DNA of 61,816 nucleotides from assembly GCA_902793125.1 (NCBI GenBank), contig CADBCC010000017.1, positions 1-61,816 of the forward strand. Direction: 5' to 3'. Source of the DNA: an uncultured Ruminococcus sp. Its GTDB lineage: Bacteria > Bacillota > Clostridia > Oscillospirales > Acutalibacteraceae. The notes beneath the pieces are model-generated. The model searched no databases and was not told the DNA's origin. It was given only the letters and a program-made list of their open reading frames with translations. A program made the translations under genes and the position numbers. Below are positions 34,535 through 43,193 of the stretch, piece after piece. Positions within the stretch are counted from its first letter, which is position 1, and each line of letters starts with the position of its first letter.

Positions 34535-35794
34535 TTATTTAAGGTTGTATACTTTCATTTTATTGTTGACCTCGGTAACGAGCTTGTTGTCCGTAATCCA
34601 GAAAGTATCGGTTTCAACCGACTTTTTGCCTTTAATCTTACAGTACTTCGCTTTTTTGCCGTTAACTTTAAGAACGGATATTTTGCTGTAATACTTCTTT
34701 CCTTCCGAGGATAGAACAATGTACGGAGTTTTTCCGGGTTTTAATCCCGAAGTGACTTTTTCGCAGCTGAAGTTTTTGGGACTTACTCCGATTTTATGCT
34801 TCTTGGCTGTTTTTATATTATAGGTATAGAACACTTCATGATCAAGCTTATTAAAATCAACCATAACAGCGTTTTCGGAATTTTTATCTACAAACCACGG
34901 ATCCATTTTTGCCGCGAATTTTTTTGATTCGGTCTTTTTATCGTCCTTATCAATAGTACAGATTTTTCCCTTTTCGCCTTCGCGGCGCGAATAAAACGCC
35001 GCTTCTTCGCTGTCTGCCGCCGCTATACTTTCGCCGTAGCTGTATTCAACAGCCTTATTGATGTCGTCGTTTTCGAGGTTTAGCGAATATACATCGTACT
35101 TTATGCTCTTATCTTTAACGATGTCGGGAGAGGAGAATTTATCATTTGAGAAATAGATTTTTCCATTGTATACGCAATTGTAGTTAACCTGATAGTCAAG
35201 CGAAATCATCTCGGGTTCTTTTTTGCTTCCTAACTTATAGCGCATAATACTTGTATCTTTTTCGGCGGAAGTGTCGGGACTGTTCCTGAAATAAAGATTG
35301 CCTTTATAAACGGTAATCAGAGAAGCGGGGCCAACTCCGCTTAAAATATTCTTTTCTCCTTTTCCGTCAGTTTTAACGGAATAAACGGAATATTCGTACT
35401 TAGAGTCCGAACCCTCTTTTACCGTAAGATAATATACGGTTTTTCCGTCGCTGAGCACCGCGCCGTTGCTCCATGCGGTCCGGGGATGATTTTTGGAAAT
35501 CTTTTTTCCGTCCTTTTTAATGTCGGTTTTTACATATATTCCGGTTTTATTGGAATAGATGTATTTTCCCTTAACGTAAGTCAAAGTTGAATACATATCC
35601 TTTTCGCCGATATAATAATTATAGTCGGTACTAAGGGTAAAGTCGTTTTTAATGAGTTTGCTTTCGTTATCAACCTCGTCAACCGTCGCGGGTTTTGTTT
35701 CGGGCTTCACCTTTTGCTCCGACGAACAGGAACAGCCTGTTGCTATCGAAACAATCAGCGCCAAAACACAGATAATTTCAAAAAACTTCTTCAT
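34535..35794 (-). CDS. Lipoprotein with beta-propeller-like body
   Basis: The product is 419 aa. The lipoprotein signal ends in a lipobox around 'ATGCSC', with the lipidated Cys near residue 21. The body has recurring short blocks of about 45 residues such as 'YVKGKYIYSNKTGIYV', 'SDGKTVYYLT', 'YKGNLYFRN' and 'YNGKIYFSN'. This is the pattern of DUF5050/PQQ-like propeller blades. Predicted to sit on the outer face of the membrane; function unknown. Confidence 0.78.
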   Translation of the reverse strand: MKKFFEIICVLALIVSIATGCSCSSEQKVKPETKPATVDEVDNESKLIKNDFTLSTDYNYYIGEKDMYSTLTYVKGKYIYSNKTGIYVKTDIKKDGKKISKNHPRTAWSNGAVLSDGKTVYYLTVKEGSDSKYEYSVYSVKTDGKGEKNILSGVGPASLITVYKGNLYFRNSPDTSAEKDTSIMRYKLGSKKEPEMISLDYQVNYNCVYNGKIYFSNDKFSSPDIVKDKSIKYDVYSLNLENDDINKAVEYSYGESIAAADSEEAAFYSRREGEKGKICTIDKDDKKTESKKFAAKMDPWFVDKNSENAVMVDFNKLDHEVFYTYNIKTAKKHKIGVSPKNFSCEKVTSGLKPGKTPYIVLSSEGKKYYSKISVLKVNGKKAKYCKIKGKKSVETDTFWITDNKLVTEVNNKMKVYNLK

Positions 35795-35862
35795 TTTTCA
35801 ATAACCTTTCCACCCGAATATATAGTTCCGGATTCTCTCGGGCAAAAAACACGGAACATATC

Positions 35863-36324
35863 TTAAGATTCTTCTTTTTCTTTAAAAGCGAAGAATCTCT
35901 GACCGATATAATTGCAGGCAACAAATGTGCACGCTCCGACCGCCCAGCCTAAATAAGCCGCGAAGGTATTCACATCCATCGAGAACATCGTAAACGAAAG
36001 CGCCTTGCATCCTTCGGTTACGGCTGTCGCTATAATAACCCTTATAAGCAGACAGGCGATAATATTAAGCGTAAAACGCAGCATCGGTTTAAATCCTTTT
36101 TCCTTGTTCTTAAAGGTAAAGTATTTATTCATAAAGTAGCTTACAATACTTCCGACTACCGTACCGGCAACGGCTGCCGCTCCGGCTCCCCAGGAAAAAT
36201 TCTTCCAGCCGATGATTTGCAGGCACAGTAAAACCACTCCCTCACCGACTAAAGTGTTTATAACTCCGACCAATAAAAATTTCCAGAATTTAATATCAAA
36301 AAAGTTTTTTAAAAAATTTTTCAT
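35863..36324 (-). CDS. GtrA-family membrane protein
   Basis: The product is 153 aa with four membrane helices and the GtrA pattern: 'KFLLVGVINTLV', 'GSIVSYFMNKYFTFK', 'FVACNYIGQRFFAFK'. GtrA proteins are thought to flip undecaprenyl-linked sugars for polymer glycosylation. The gene is divergent from a YfhO-type glycosyltransferase; in Bacillus, GtcA (GtrA family) and YfhO work together in lipoteichoic acid glycosylation. A CsbB-type synthase is not in the window. The start 36324 has AAAGGAG upstream. Confidence 0.88.
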   Translation of the reverse strand: MKNFLKNFFDIKFWKFLLVGVINTLVGEGVVLLCLQIIGWKNFSWGAGAAAVAGTVVGSIVSYFMNKYFTFKNKEKGFKPMLRFTLNIIACLLIRVIIATAVTEGCKALSFTMFSMDVNTFAAYLGWAVGACTFVACNYIGQRFFAFKEKEES

Positions 36325-36492
36325 AAATTCGCTCCTTTGAGACTTCTTCAACTAAAAATTATACCAAGTTATTACAAAAAAGTCCATATTTTATTGAAGA
36401 TTTATTTATTTTTAATATTTACCTTGTAAAAAAATTATGTTATTATATACGATGTGGAAAAATGCAATAATATTTTGATAGGAGATTTTTAT

Positions 36493-39339
36493 ATGCCAAG
36501 AAACAAAAAACGTCCTGAGAATGCTCAGGTAACTGTCGAGGTAAATAAAACTTCGATTTTTGATTCTCCTGCGCAGGCTACACTCAGAGAAGGTTCATTT
36601 TTCCAGAAAAACTTTTTCGTAATCTTCTCTTTCCTTATCCCGTTCGCGCTTATGTTTATCGCGTTCGCGGTTATGGGATGCAGGCCTTTCGGAGATAAAC
36701 AGATTCTTGTAACTGACTTATGGCACCAATTCTTTCCTTTCCTTGTGGATTTCCAGGACAAGCTTAAACACGGTGAATCGCTGTTTTGGTCATGGACTCA
36801 GGGTGCGGGTACAAACTATTTCGCCTTAATGTCATATTATCTTGCAAGCCCTTTAAACATTCTTACTATCTTTATTCCCTACGAGTGGCTGGATATGTAC
36901 CTTACCCTTTCCGTAGCGGTTAAAATCGGACTTGCCGGCGGATTTTTCGCTATTTTCTTACGCTATACATTTAAACGCGACGATATTTCTCTCGTTATCT
37001 TTTCAACTTGTTTCGCGCTTTCGGCGTTCTTTATGGGCTATTACTGGTGCGAAATCTGGCTTGATACAGTAGCGTTAACCCCTCTCGTTGTAATGGGATT
37101 TACCGCGCTGATGCGCGAGGGAAAATACAGACTTTACGTAATCACTTTAGCTCTTTCAATTTTAGCGAACTATTATATCGGACTATTCACCTGTATATTT
37201 ATGGTTCTTATATTTATCGGCTATAACGTTTGCAAGTGGGACGGATTAAAAGAATTCGGTTTACGCTTCGCTCGTATAGGAATCAGCTCCGTAGTAGCTA
37301 TTATGATTACTCTGTTCTTTATGCTCCCCGCTTTCTTCGGACTCCAGAATACTCACGCAGCGGGCAGCTCATTCCCCACAGGCTACCAGATTAACATCGG
37401 CTCCACCAACGATTTAGCGGGAACGCTCGACGCGCTTAAACAGGTAATTTCCTGCACAGGCTCGTTTATTGAACCTACAACAACCGAAGGTTTGCCGAAT
37501 ATCGCCTGCGGAATTGTCGCTTTGGTAATCGGAATTATGTTTATGGTTTCGAAAAAAATCAAGCTCAGAGAAAAAATCTTCAACGGATGTTTACTTCTTT
37601 TCCTTATTATGAGCTTTATTATACGCCAGCTCGACTATATCTGGCACGGATTCCACTTTACAAATATGATTCCCTACCGTTTCAGCTATCTTGTAAGCTT
37701 TATACTGGTTCTTATGGCGTTCAGAGCGTTCCAAGTTATTGACGGAATTAACTTTTTCGATTTAATAATTACCGCTTTGGTTACAACAATAATCGTACTT
37801 CTCTGTATCGGAACCCAGGAACTTATTGTTATTATCTCAACCGCGATAATCGCTTTGCTTGTTTTAGTAGCGCTGCTGCTGTTCAGCAAAGATGTTATCA
37901 AAAAAACCGTTCTTTGTATTATCTTAGCCGCGATTGTAGTCGCTCAGGGCGCCGCGACCGCGTATTTGGGAGTTAAAACAACTTCCGTAACTTCAAGATA
38001 CGACTATCCCCGAGGCGAAGAAAAAACAGCCGACGTAGTTGAGTATATGAAAGAGCGCGAGAAAAACACCAAAGAATTATGGAGAGCTGACTTTACAAGC
38101 ACCCAGACTCTCTGCGACTCAGCTTTAAACCGTTTCAACGGTATTTCGATGTTCAACTCGATGGCGAACGAAAAAATAACCCGTTTCGCGGAAAACATCG
38201 GCCTTATGGGCTGGCTTTCGGGCAACCGTTACACCTACGCCGAAAACACTCCCGTAATCGATTTATTTATGAATCTTAAATATATAATCGCGCGCGACGG
38301 CAATTACAACAACTTAAACTATTACAAAGAAGTTTATAAGTCCGCGAACGTTAAGCTCCTTGAAAATCAGAACTACCTTCCTATGGGAATGATGGTTAAC
38401 GAGGATCTTCTCAATTACAGGGGCGAAGACGACGAGGATACGTACAACGTATTTGAAAAGCAGAACCAGTTCTTTAAATTGGCAACAGGCGTTAAAGAAA
38501 ACGTATTTACAAAACTTGACGTTGTTGACCAGGGCCACACCGACTACAAAACTTTCCCTGTTAACCGCCTTGATTACGGCAGCTACAGTTTCTCAACCAA
38601 CGACACCACAACAGCTCCCCACCTTAAATGGAACTACACAGCTCCGAAGGACGGCTACTACTATGCTTACGTTCAGATTACAGACGGCGAAAACGTAACA
38701 ATTATGTGTAACAACGCCGCCCGCGCGGGCACATCAAGCTTTTATATCAAGCGCCCCTATTCAATGGCTATCGGCTACTTTAAGAAGGGCGACAGAATTT
38801 CCGTTTACAGCGACCTTAAAGCGAACGCAAACGGTTCCGCGAAAGTTTACGTGAACTATTTCGACGATAAAGTATTTGAGAAGGGCTATAACAATTTAAA
38901 AGACAATTGTATGAAAACCACTTCTCTCACAGGCTCTTCAATGGCGGGAAATATTTACGCTCCGAAGGACGGACTTTTCTACACATCCATTCCTTACGAA
39001 GCCGGCCAGACCAAAGACGACACATTAATGGGCAAGCTCTTCGCTACAACGGGCGAAGGCTGGACAGCTAAAGTCGACGGAAAAGATACCGAAATCACCC
39101 CTATCGCCAACGCTATGACGGCGTTTAAGCTTTCAAGCGGTAAGCACGAAATCAGCCTCAGCTTTATCCCGAAAGGATTTACAAGAGGTATGATTATTTC
39201 GATTATCGGACTTCTCATTTTCGTAGGATATACGGTATTCAGAAAACTCAAAAAAGGACAGTTTACTATACTTGCTCCCGTTGTAGTTGATTCGGGCACT
39301 CGTTTTGAATCCGAAGATGAAGAGGAAACGGAAGAATAA
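36493..39339 (+). CDS. YfhO-family membrane glycosyltransferase-like protein
   Basis: The product is 948 aa. A cytoplasmic N-terminus leads to about 12 or more membrane helices (roughly 45-500), then a large extracytoplasmic part (about 510-900) and a final helix (about 910-930). The early 'LVTDLWHQFFPFLVDFQ' and 'SLFWSWTQGAGTNY' loops and the 'YYxGLF' region match the GT-C fold YfhO family, which in Bacillus transfers sugar to lipoteichoic acid. Strong SD (AGGAG) before 36493. Partner GtrA gene is divergent and adjacent. Confidence 0.88.
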   Translation: MPRNKKRPENAQVTVEVNKTSIFDSPAQATLREGSFFQKNFFVIFSFLIPFALMFIAFAVMGCRPFGDKQILVTDLWHQFFPFLVDFQDKLKHGESLFWSWTQGAGTNYFALMSYYLASPLNILTIFIPYEWLDMYLTLSVAVKIGLAGGFFAIFLRYTFKRDDISLVIFSTCFALSAFFMGYYWCEIWLDTVALTPLVVMGFTALMREGKYRLYVITLALSILANYYIGLFTCIFMVLIFIGYNVCKWDGLKEFGLRFARIGISSVVAIMITLFFMLPAFFGLQNTHAAGSSFPTGYQINIGSTNDLAGTLDALKQVISCTGSFIEPTTTEGLPNIACGIVALVIGIMFMVSKKIKLREKIFNGCLLLFLIMSFIIRQLDYIWHGFHFTNMIPYRFSYLVSFILVLMAFRAFQVIDGINFFDLIITALVTTIIVLLCIGTQELIVIISTAIIALLVLVALLLFSKDVIKKTVLCIILAAIVVAQGAATAYLGVKTTSVTSRYDYPRGEEKTADVVEYMKEREKNTKELWRADFTSTQTLCDSALNRFNGISMFNSMANEKITRFAENIGLMGWLSGNRYTYAENTPVIDLFMNLKYIIARDGNYNNLNYYKEVYKSANVKLLENQNYLPMGMMVNEDLLNYRGEDDEDTYNVFEKQNQFFKLATGVKENVFTKLDVVDQGHTDYKTFPVNRLDYGSYSFSTNDTTTAPHLKWNYTAPKDGYYYAYVQITDGENVTIMCNNAARAGTSSFYIKRPYSMAIGYFKKGDRISVYSDLKANANGSAKVYVNYFDDKVFEKGYNNLKDNCMKTTSLTGSSMAGNIYAPKDGLFYTSIPYEAGQTKDDTLMGKLFATTGEGWTAKVDGKDTEITPIANAMTAFKLSSGKHEISLSFIPKGFTRGMIISIIGLLIFVGYTVFRKLKKGQFTILAPVVVDSGTRFESEDEEETEE

Positions 39340-39357
39340 AAACTTATAAAATAATTA

Positions 39358-39389
39358 AACGCTCAGGTTTTAAAACCTGAGCGTTTTTT
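39358..39389. terminator. Bidirectional terminator
   Basis: Stem AACGCTCAGGTTT / AAACCTGAGCGTT with T and A runs between convergent genes. Confidence 0.88.
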
Positions 39390-39399
39390 AATAATATAT

Positions 39400-41040
39400 T
39401 TACAAATTCTCAATCGCTTCCATAAGCGGACCTAAAACCTGTTTCTTTCGGCTGACAACTCCTTTTAGCACAGCGCTTGACTCCTCGGGTTCCGTTTTGA
39501 AAGCCGCCTGGGTTATCACACGGGAGTTCGCTCCGACAAACAACAGCTCGGTACTTTCCTTTATAATATCGGTCAGCATCATAAACAGCATATCCATTCC
39601 CGAATTCGGAAGAAGCGACTCCATATAAGGAAGCATTTTCTTCTTAACTTTTCCGAGTTCCCTGCTGCTGACGCTTGTTACCTGGGAAACGGTAATCGAA
39701 TAATTATCCGCTTTAAACTGCTTGCAGTCGATATGGAATATTTCGTCGGGAGTTTTTTTCGAAAGCTGGCTTCCCGCGTTAAACATAGCCGTCGCGTATT
39801 CCTCAATATTTATTCCGGCGATTTCCGCAAGATTACGCGCAATACTCTCGTCGGTCGGGGTGCAGGTCGGAGAACGGAACATAAGCGTATCCGAGATAAT
39901 TGCCGAACAGAGCAATCCCGCGATTTTCGGCTCGATAGAAATATCCTTTTCACGGAACATCATCGTAATTATCGTTGCCGTACAACCTAAAGGCTGGTTG
40001 CGAAAATAAATCGGGTTCATTGTTTCGACCGAATCAATACGGTGGTGATCTATAACCTCAACAACCTCGGCAAAACGTATTCCGTCTACCGCCTGGCCTT
40101 TTTCGTTATGGTCTACAAGCACAACCTTTTGCTTTTCAACATTAAGCAGGTTACGCTGGGAAATCATTCCGACATAGCGGTCGTCGCTGTCGAGCACGGG
40201 AAAATACCGTATACGCAGTTGCGAAACCGTTTTTCTTACATCGGCAACAAGGTCTTCGAGGTTGAATGTAATAAAATCTTTTTTCTTCATTATATGGCCG
40301 ACGGGAACCGCCTGGTTGATAAGCTTCGCGCAGGTATAGGTATCAAGCGGAGATACAATAACCGTACACCCCGATTCTTTCGCGATTTTCGTAATGGTTT
40401 TCGACACCTTCGCGCCGAGCCCGATTACAATACAACCCGCTTTCATTTCAATCGCGCATAGCTGGGATTCGTAGCGGTTTCCGAGCAGAATCATATCATT
40501 CTCGTCTATATACTCCTCCATAACGTCGGGGTTCGCCGCCGCTACAACAACCTTGCCTTTTGTAAAACAGTCCTCGGGATTTCCGACAACAATTTCTCCC
40601 TGAAGCGTATCGGCAATATTTTTGTACGGAGTTTTTGCTTTTGAGAGCGCGTGAGCGTCCTGGTCTTCCGTATAAAAGCGAGCCTGGTCGCCTAACGTGA
40701 GAATACCTTTGATTTTATTTCGCTTGGTTAAAATCGGAACCGTCTGGATATTTTCATCCCTCATATGCTCCCACGCGCGCTTTAGCGAGATTCCCGCCTC
40801 GATTCCGTCGGTTCGGCGGAACTGAACGTCGGCGATTTTCGGCTCGAGCGATTCAATTAACTTCGGAGCCTCAACGCCGTTTTGCTCAAGAACAAAAGCG
40901 GTTTCGCTGTTTATTTCGCCCGCTCTGCAGGGAATATACTCCTCGCCGGTAAGCTTGCTTTTTAAATCCGCGTAACAAATCGCGGAGCAGATTGAGTCGG
41001 TATCGGGATTTTTGTGCCCGATAACAAGAGTTGGTTTCAT
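39400..41040 (-). CDS. CBS-DRTGG manganese-dependent inorganic pyrophosphatase (family II)
   Basis: The product is 546 aa. The N-terminal DHH core is 'VIGHKNPDTDSICSA'. Then come one CBS domain, a DRTGG domain, and a second CBS domain (about 65-305), inserted before the rest of the catalytic part: 'VLVDHNEKGQ', 'VEVIDHHRID' and the C-terminal DHHA2 domain. It hydrolyses pyrophosphate with Mn2+/Co2+; the CBS pair binds adenine nucleotides or diadenosine polyphosphates, so energy status controls it. Length and order match clostridial regulated PPases. SD AGGAG. Confidence 0.93.
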   Translation of the reverse strand: MKPTLVIGHKNPDTDSICSAICYADLKSKLTGEEYIPCRAGEINSETAFVLEQNGVEAPKLIESLEPKIADVQFRRTDGIEAGISLKRAWEHMRDENIQTVPILTKRNKIKGILTLGDQARFYTEDQDAHALSKAKTPYKNIADTLQGEIVVGNPEDCFTKGKVVVAAANPDVMEEYIDENDMILLGNRYESQLCAIEMKAGCIVIGLGAKVSKTITKIAKESGCTVIVSPLDTYTCAKLINQAVPVGHIMKKKDFITFNLEDLVADVRKTVSQLRIRYFPVLDSDDRYVGMISQRNLLNVEKQKVVLVDHNEKGQAVDGIRFAEVVEVIDHHRIDSVETMNPIYFRNQPLGCTATIITMMFREKDISIEPKIAGLLCSAIISDTLMFRSPTCTPTDESIARNLAEIAGINIEEYATAMFNAGSQLSKKTPDEIFHIDCKQFKADNYSITVSQVTSVSSRELGKVKKKMLPYMESLLPNSGMDMLFMMLTDIIKESTELLFVGANSRVITQAAFKTEPEESSAVLKGVVSRKKQVLGPLMEAIENL

Positions 41041-41184
41041 TTCGGTTCTCCTGAGAAAGTCATAATTTATTCATATATTTATCATACTATACCCGAGCGG
41101 AATTGTCTATATGAAATTTTTAATATCTTCGGTAAATACTCGAAAAATAAAAGAGCGGATTAACTTCCGCTCTTTAAAAATTTT

Positions 41185-42075
41185 TTATTTCAGAATATCC
41201 AGATACATATCAAGCCGCTCGTTTACATACTTCGCGAATAAGTTCTCCATAGCGGATAAATTATGCTTTACATGATACTCGTCAAAGGCGTTATAATACG
41301 CCGCTCTGTCGGTATATTTTATATCAATCGGCGGGAATCCCGCTTTCATTAGCTCAAGGTTTACGAGCAGACGACCTGTCCTGCCGTTACCGTCAATAAA
41401 CGGATGTATTCCCTCGAACTCAATATGAAACCGCGCGAGCTTGGTTATAATATGCTCGGTACTCTCAGAGTAACTTAAAAGTAAATCATTAAGCTTTGGC
41501 TCTATCAGATAGGGTTGCACGGGTTCATGCGCGGCACCCATAATGCGGACAGGCACTCGGCGGAAAACGCCTCTGTCCTCACGTTTATCGGCAAGCACAA
41601 GATAATGAATCTGTTTAATTACTGACTCGGTAAGCGCGGCGTTTTCCTTAACAAGTTCGCTGACATAGTCAAAAGCTTCCTTATGACCGATAACCTCAAG
41701 GTGCTCCTTCAGAGGTTTTTTGTCTACCGTCAGTCCTTTGAGAACCATATCGGTTTCCCGAAGCGTGAGGGTATTGCCCTCTATCGCGTTGGAGTTGTAG
41801 GTATATTCTATAGCGAAATCTTCGTTCAGTCTCTCGATTTCGCCCTGAGTAAGCGGTCGGGCATTATCAAGCCGGACTTTCTTTTCATCAATAACAGGCA
41901 ATAAACTTTCGGCTTTTCTGTATCTTCCGTCTGAGGGCTTTTTAGAATCAGCGGGAATTCTCCAGCCTCTTCCTTCCTGAAAAGCGCCCAGAATCTTGCC
42001 CTCAGCGCAAAGAGTACGAATCCTTCGTTCGGAAACGCCCCATTTTTCAGCTGCCTGTTTAACTGTAATATACAT
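41185..42075 (-). CDS. Fic-family protein with N-terminal helix-turn-helix domain
   Basis: The product is 296 aa. Residues 1-45 form an excisionase/MerR-like DNA-binding domain ('VKQAAEKWGVSERRIRTLC', 'GWRIP'). The Fic domain has the catalytic motif HPFIDGNGRTGR at 224-235 and the inhibitory motif SNAIEG at 95-100 ahead of it, which makes it a self-inhibited class II Fic. Such proteins AMPylate target proteins once relieved. The DNA-binding domain and the three iterons in its promoter suggest it controls its own expression. No separate antitoxin gene is seen. Start 42075 has GGAG; the longer frame does not. Confidence 0.92.
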   Translation of the reverse strand: MYITVKQAAEKWGVSERRIRTLCAEGKILGAFQEGRGWRIPADSKKPSDGRYRKAESLLPVIDEKKVRLDNARPLTQGEIERLNEDFAIEYTYNSNAIEGNTLTLRETDMVLKGLTVDKKPLKEHLEVIGHKEAFDYVSELVKENAALTESVIKQIHYLVLADKREDRGVFRRVPVRIMGAAHEPVQPYLIEPKLNDLLLSYSESTEHIITKLARFHIEFEGIHPFIDGNGRTGRLLVNLELMKAGFPPIDIKYTDRAAYYNAFDEYHVKHNLSAMENLFAKYVNERLDMYLDILK

Positions 42076-42097
42076 AATATCAACTCCGTTCAAGCTT

Positions 42098-42126
42098 AGT
42101 ATATCACATTAACGGAACAATATCAA
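42098..42126 (-). promoter_or_regulatory. Promoter of the Fic gene
   Basis: On the minus strand TTGATA (42121-42126), 17 bp, TATACT (42098-42103). One iteron lies in the spacer and two lie just upstream. Confidence 0.65.
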
Positions 42127-42162
42127 CATTATCGGAACAACATTTTGCGATTAGCGGAACAA
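42108..42162 (-). repeat. Three direct repeats (iterons) over the Fic promoter
   Basis: TTGTTCCGNTAAT occurs three times on the minus strand: 42108-42120, 42128-42140 and 42150-42162. Twelve of the 13 positions are identical, and the copies are spaced 20 and 22 bp apart, about two helical turns. This is a strong operator signature for a protein binding one face of the DNA. Confidence 0.8.
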
Positions 42163-42250
42163 TAGTCGGCTTTTTCTGAGTTTGTGGGGTGTAGTTTAAG
42201 TAAAACTACGGCTTATAAATATATCGGGATGTTGGAGGGGTAAAAGAAAA

Positions 42251-42270
42251 AGGACTGCCGAAGCAGCCCT
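42251..42270 (-). terminator. Terminator of luxS
   Basis: Stem AGGGCTGC / GCAGTCCT with a TTCG loop, followed by a T run on the minus strand. Confidence 0.8.
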
Positions 42271-42306
42271 ATAAGAATTGATTTTTGTTATATAAGCGGC
42301 GGTCTG

Positions 42307-42831
42307 TTACGAATCATAAAAATTCTGTCCGCTTTCCGTTACAAGTCTTTGTGTTTTGGGATACTCAAATATATCTGCGTTATCCTCGTTCGATTCAAGG
42401 TAGGAGACAAACTCATTCGCGTACCATTTCGCCATCTCGAGGTTATGCAAACGGCAGTATCCGCAGTTTTCGGGAGTAGTGCCGGGTACTTCATCCGCTT
42501 CGTCTACGGACTTGAACGCGCTTAGCACTAAATCGAAAATTTCGCTTGAAGCCCGATTGCCTTTAAGTATAAGATAAAATCCCGTAAGACAACCCATAGG
42601 CCCCCAGTAAATAACCTCGTCTTTCCAGTCATCATTGTTTCTGAGATAAGTTGCGATAAGATGTTCCAGCGAATGCATTGCCAAAACATCAATAACGGGT
42701 TCCCTGTTCGGCCTTTTTAGTCTTATATCATAGGTCGTAACCGAATAGTCCCCTAAATAATCAACTCTGCTTGTGAAAATACCCGGTACAATCCGCATAT
42801 GGTCTACCGAAAAACTCTGTATTAATTCCAT
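42307..42831 (-). CDS. luxS: S-ribosylhomocysteine lyase
   Basis: The product is 174 aa. It splits S-ribosylhomocysteine into homocysteine and the AI-2 precursor DPD in the activated methyl cycle. The metal site is HSLEH (His53, His57) with Cys123 or Cys126 in CGYC as the third ligand; catalytic Cys81 sits in 'GPMGCLTGFY'. Monocistronic with its own terminator and promoter-like boxes (TTGAAA ... TATAAT near 42855-42885, minus strand). AI-2 production is therefore likely. Confidence 0.95.
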   Translation of the reverse strand: MELIQSFSVDHMRIVPGIFTSRVDYLGDYSVTTYDIRLKRPNREPVIDVLAMHSLEHLIATYLRNNDDWKDEVIYWGPMGCLTGFYLILKGNRASSEIFDLVLSAFKSVDEADEVPGTTPENCGYCRLHNLEMAKWYANEFVSYLESNEDNADIFEYPKTQRLVTESGQNFYDS

Positions 42832-43193
42832 TGATTTTTCTCCTTATTTTTTATAATCTTATTATATCAGAAAGCCGCTGTCTTTCAATCTGATTTATTA
42901 ATTTTTTTCAGTTTTTTAAGCAAACCGAGTGCTTAATATCTAATTTATATTTTAATTCAATTTCGTTATAATATCAATACGTTTTTAAAAACAAGGTTTT
43001 AAATCAAATATATCTGCTTAAGCGAGAAAAAACTATTCGTTATCATTTAACTTTTTCTTGTAATTCTTTAAATAATGCAATATAATAACAATGTAATATT
43101 TTGTCTTATATCGACATTTCGAAACAGCTTTACCAAACTGATACGAAATATATTTTGGTTATTATTCCTGTTGAACGGAGGAATGAACATTAT
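42832..43193. other. Divergent intergenic region luxS / HD-GYP
   Basis: 361 bp, AT-rich, no ORF with an SD. It holds the luxS promoter on the minus side and TTGTAA (43058-43063), 17 bp, TATAAT (43081-43086) on the plus side. The roughly 100-nt leader of the HD-GYP gene shows no cyclic-di-GMP riboswitch signature. Confidence 0.6.

Noticed and set aside
42832-43193. Cyclic-di-GMP riboswitch before the HD-GYP gene
   Set aside because: No GEMM-type conserved core in the ~100-nt leader.
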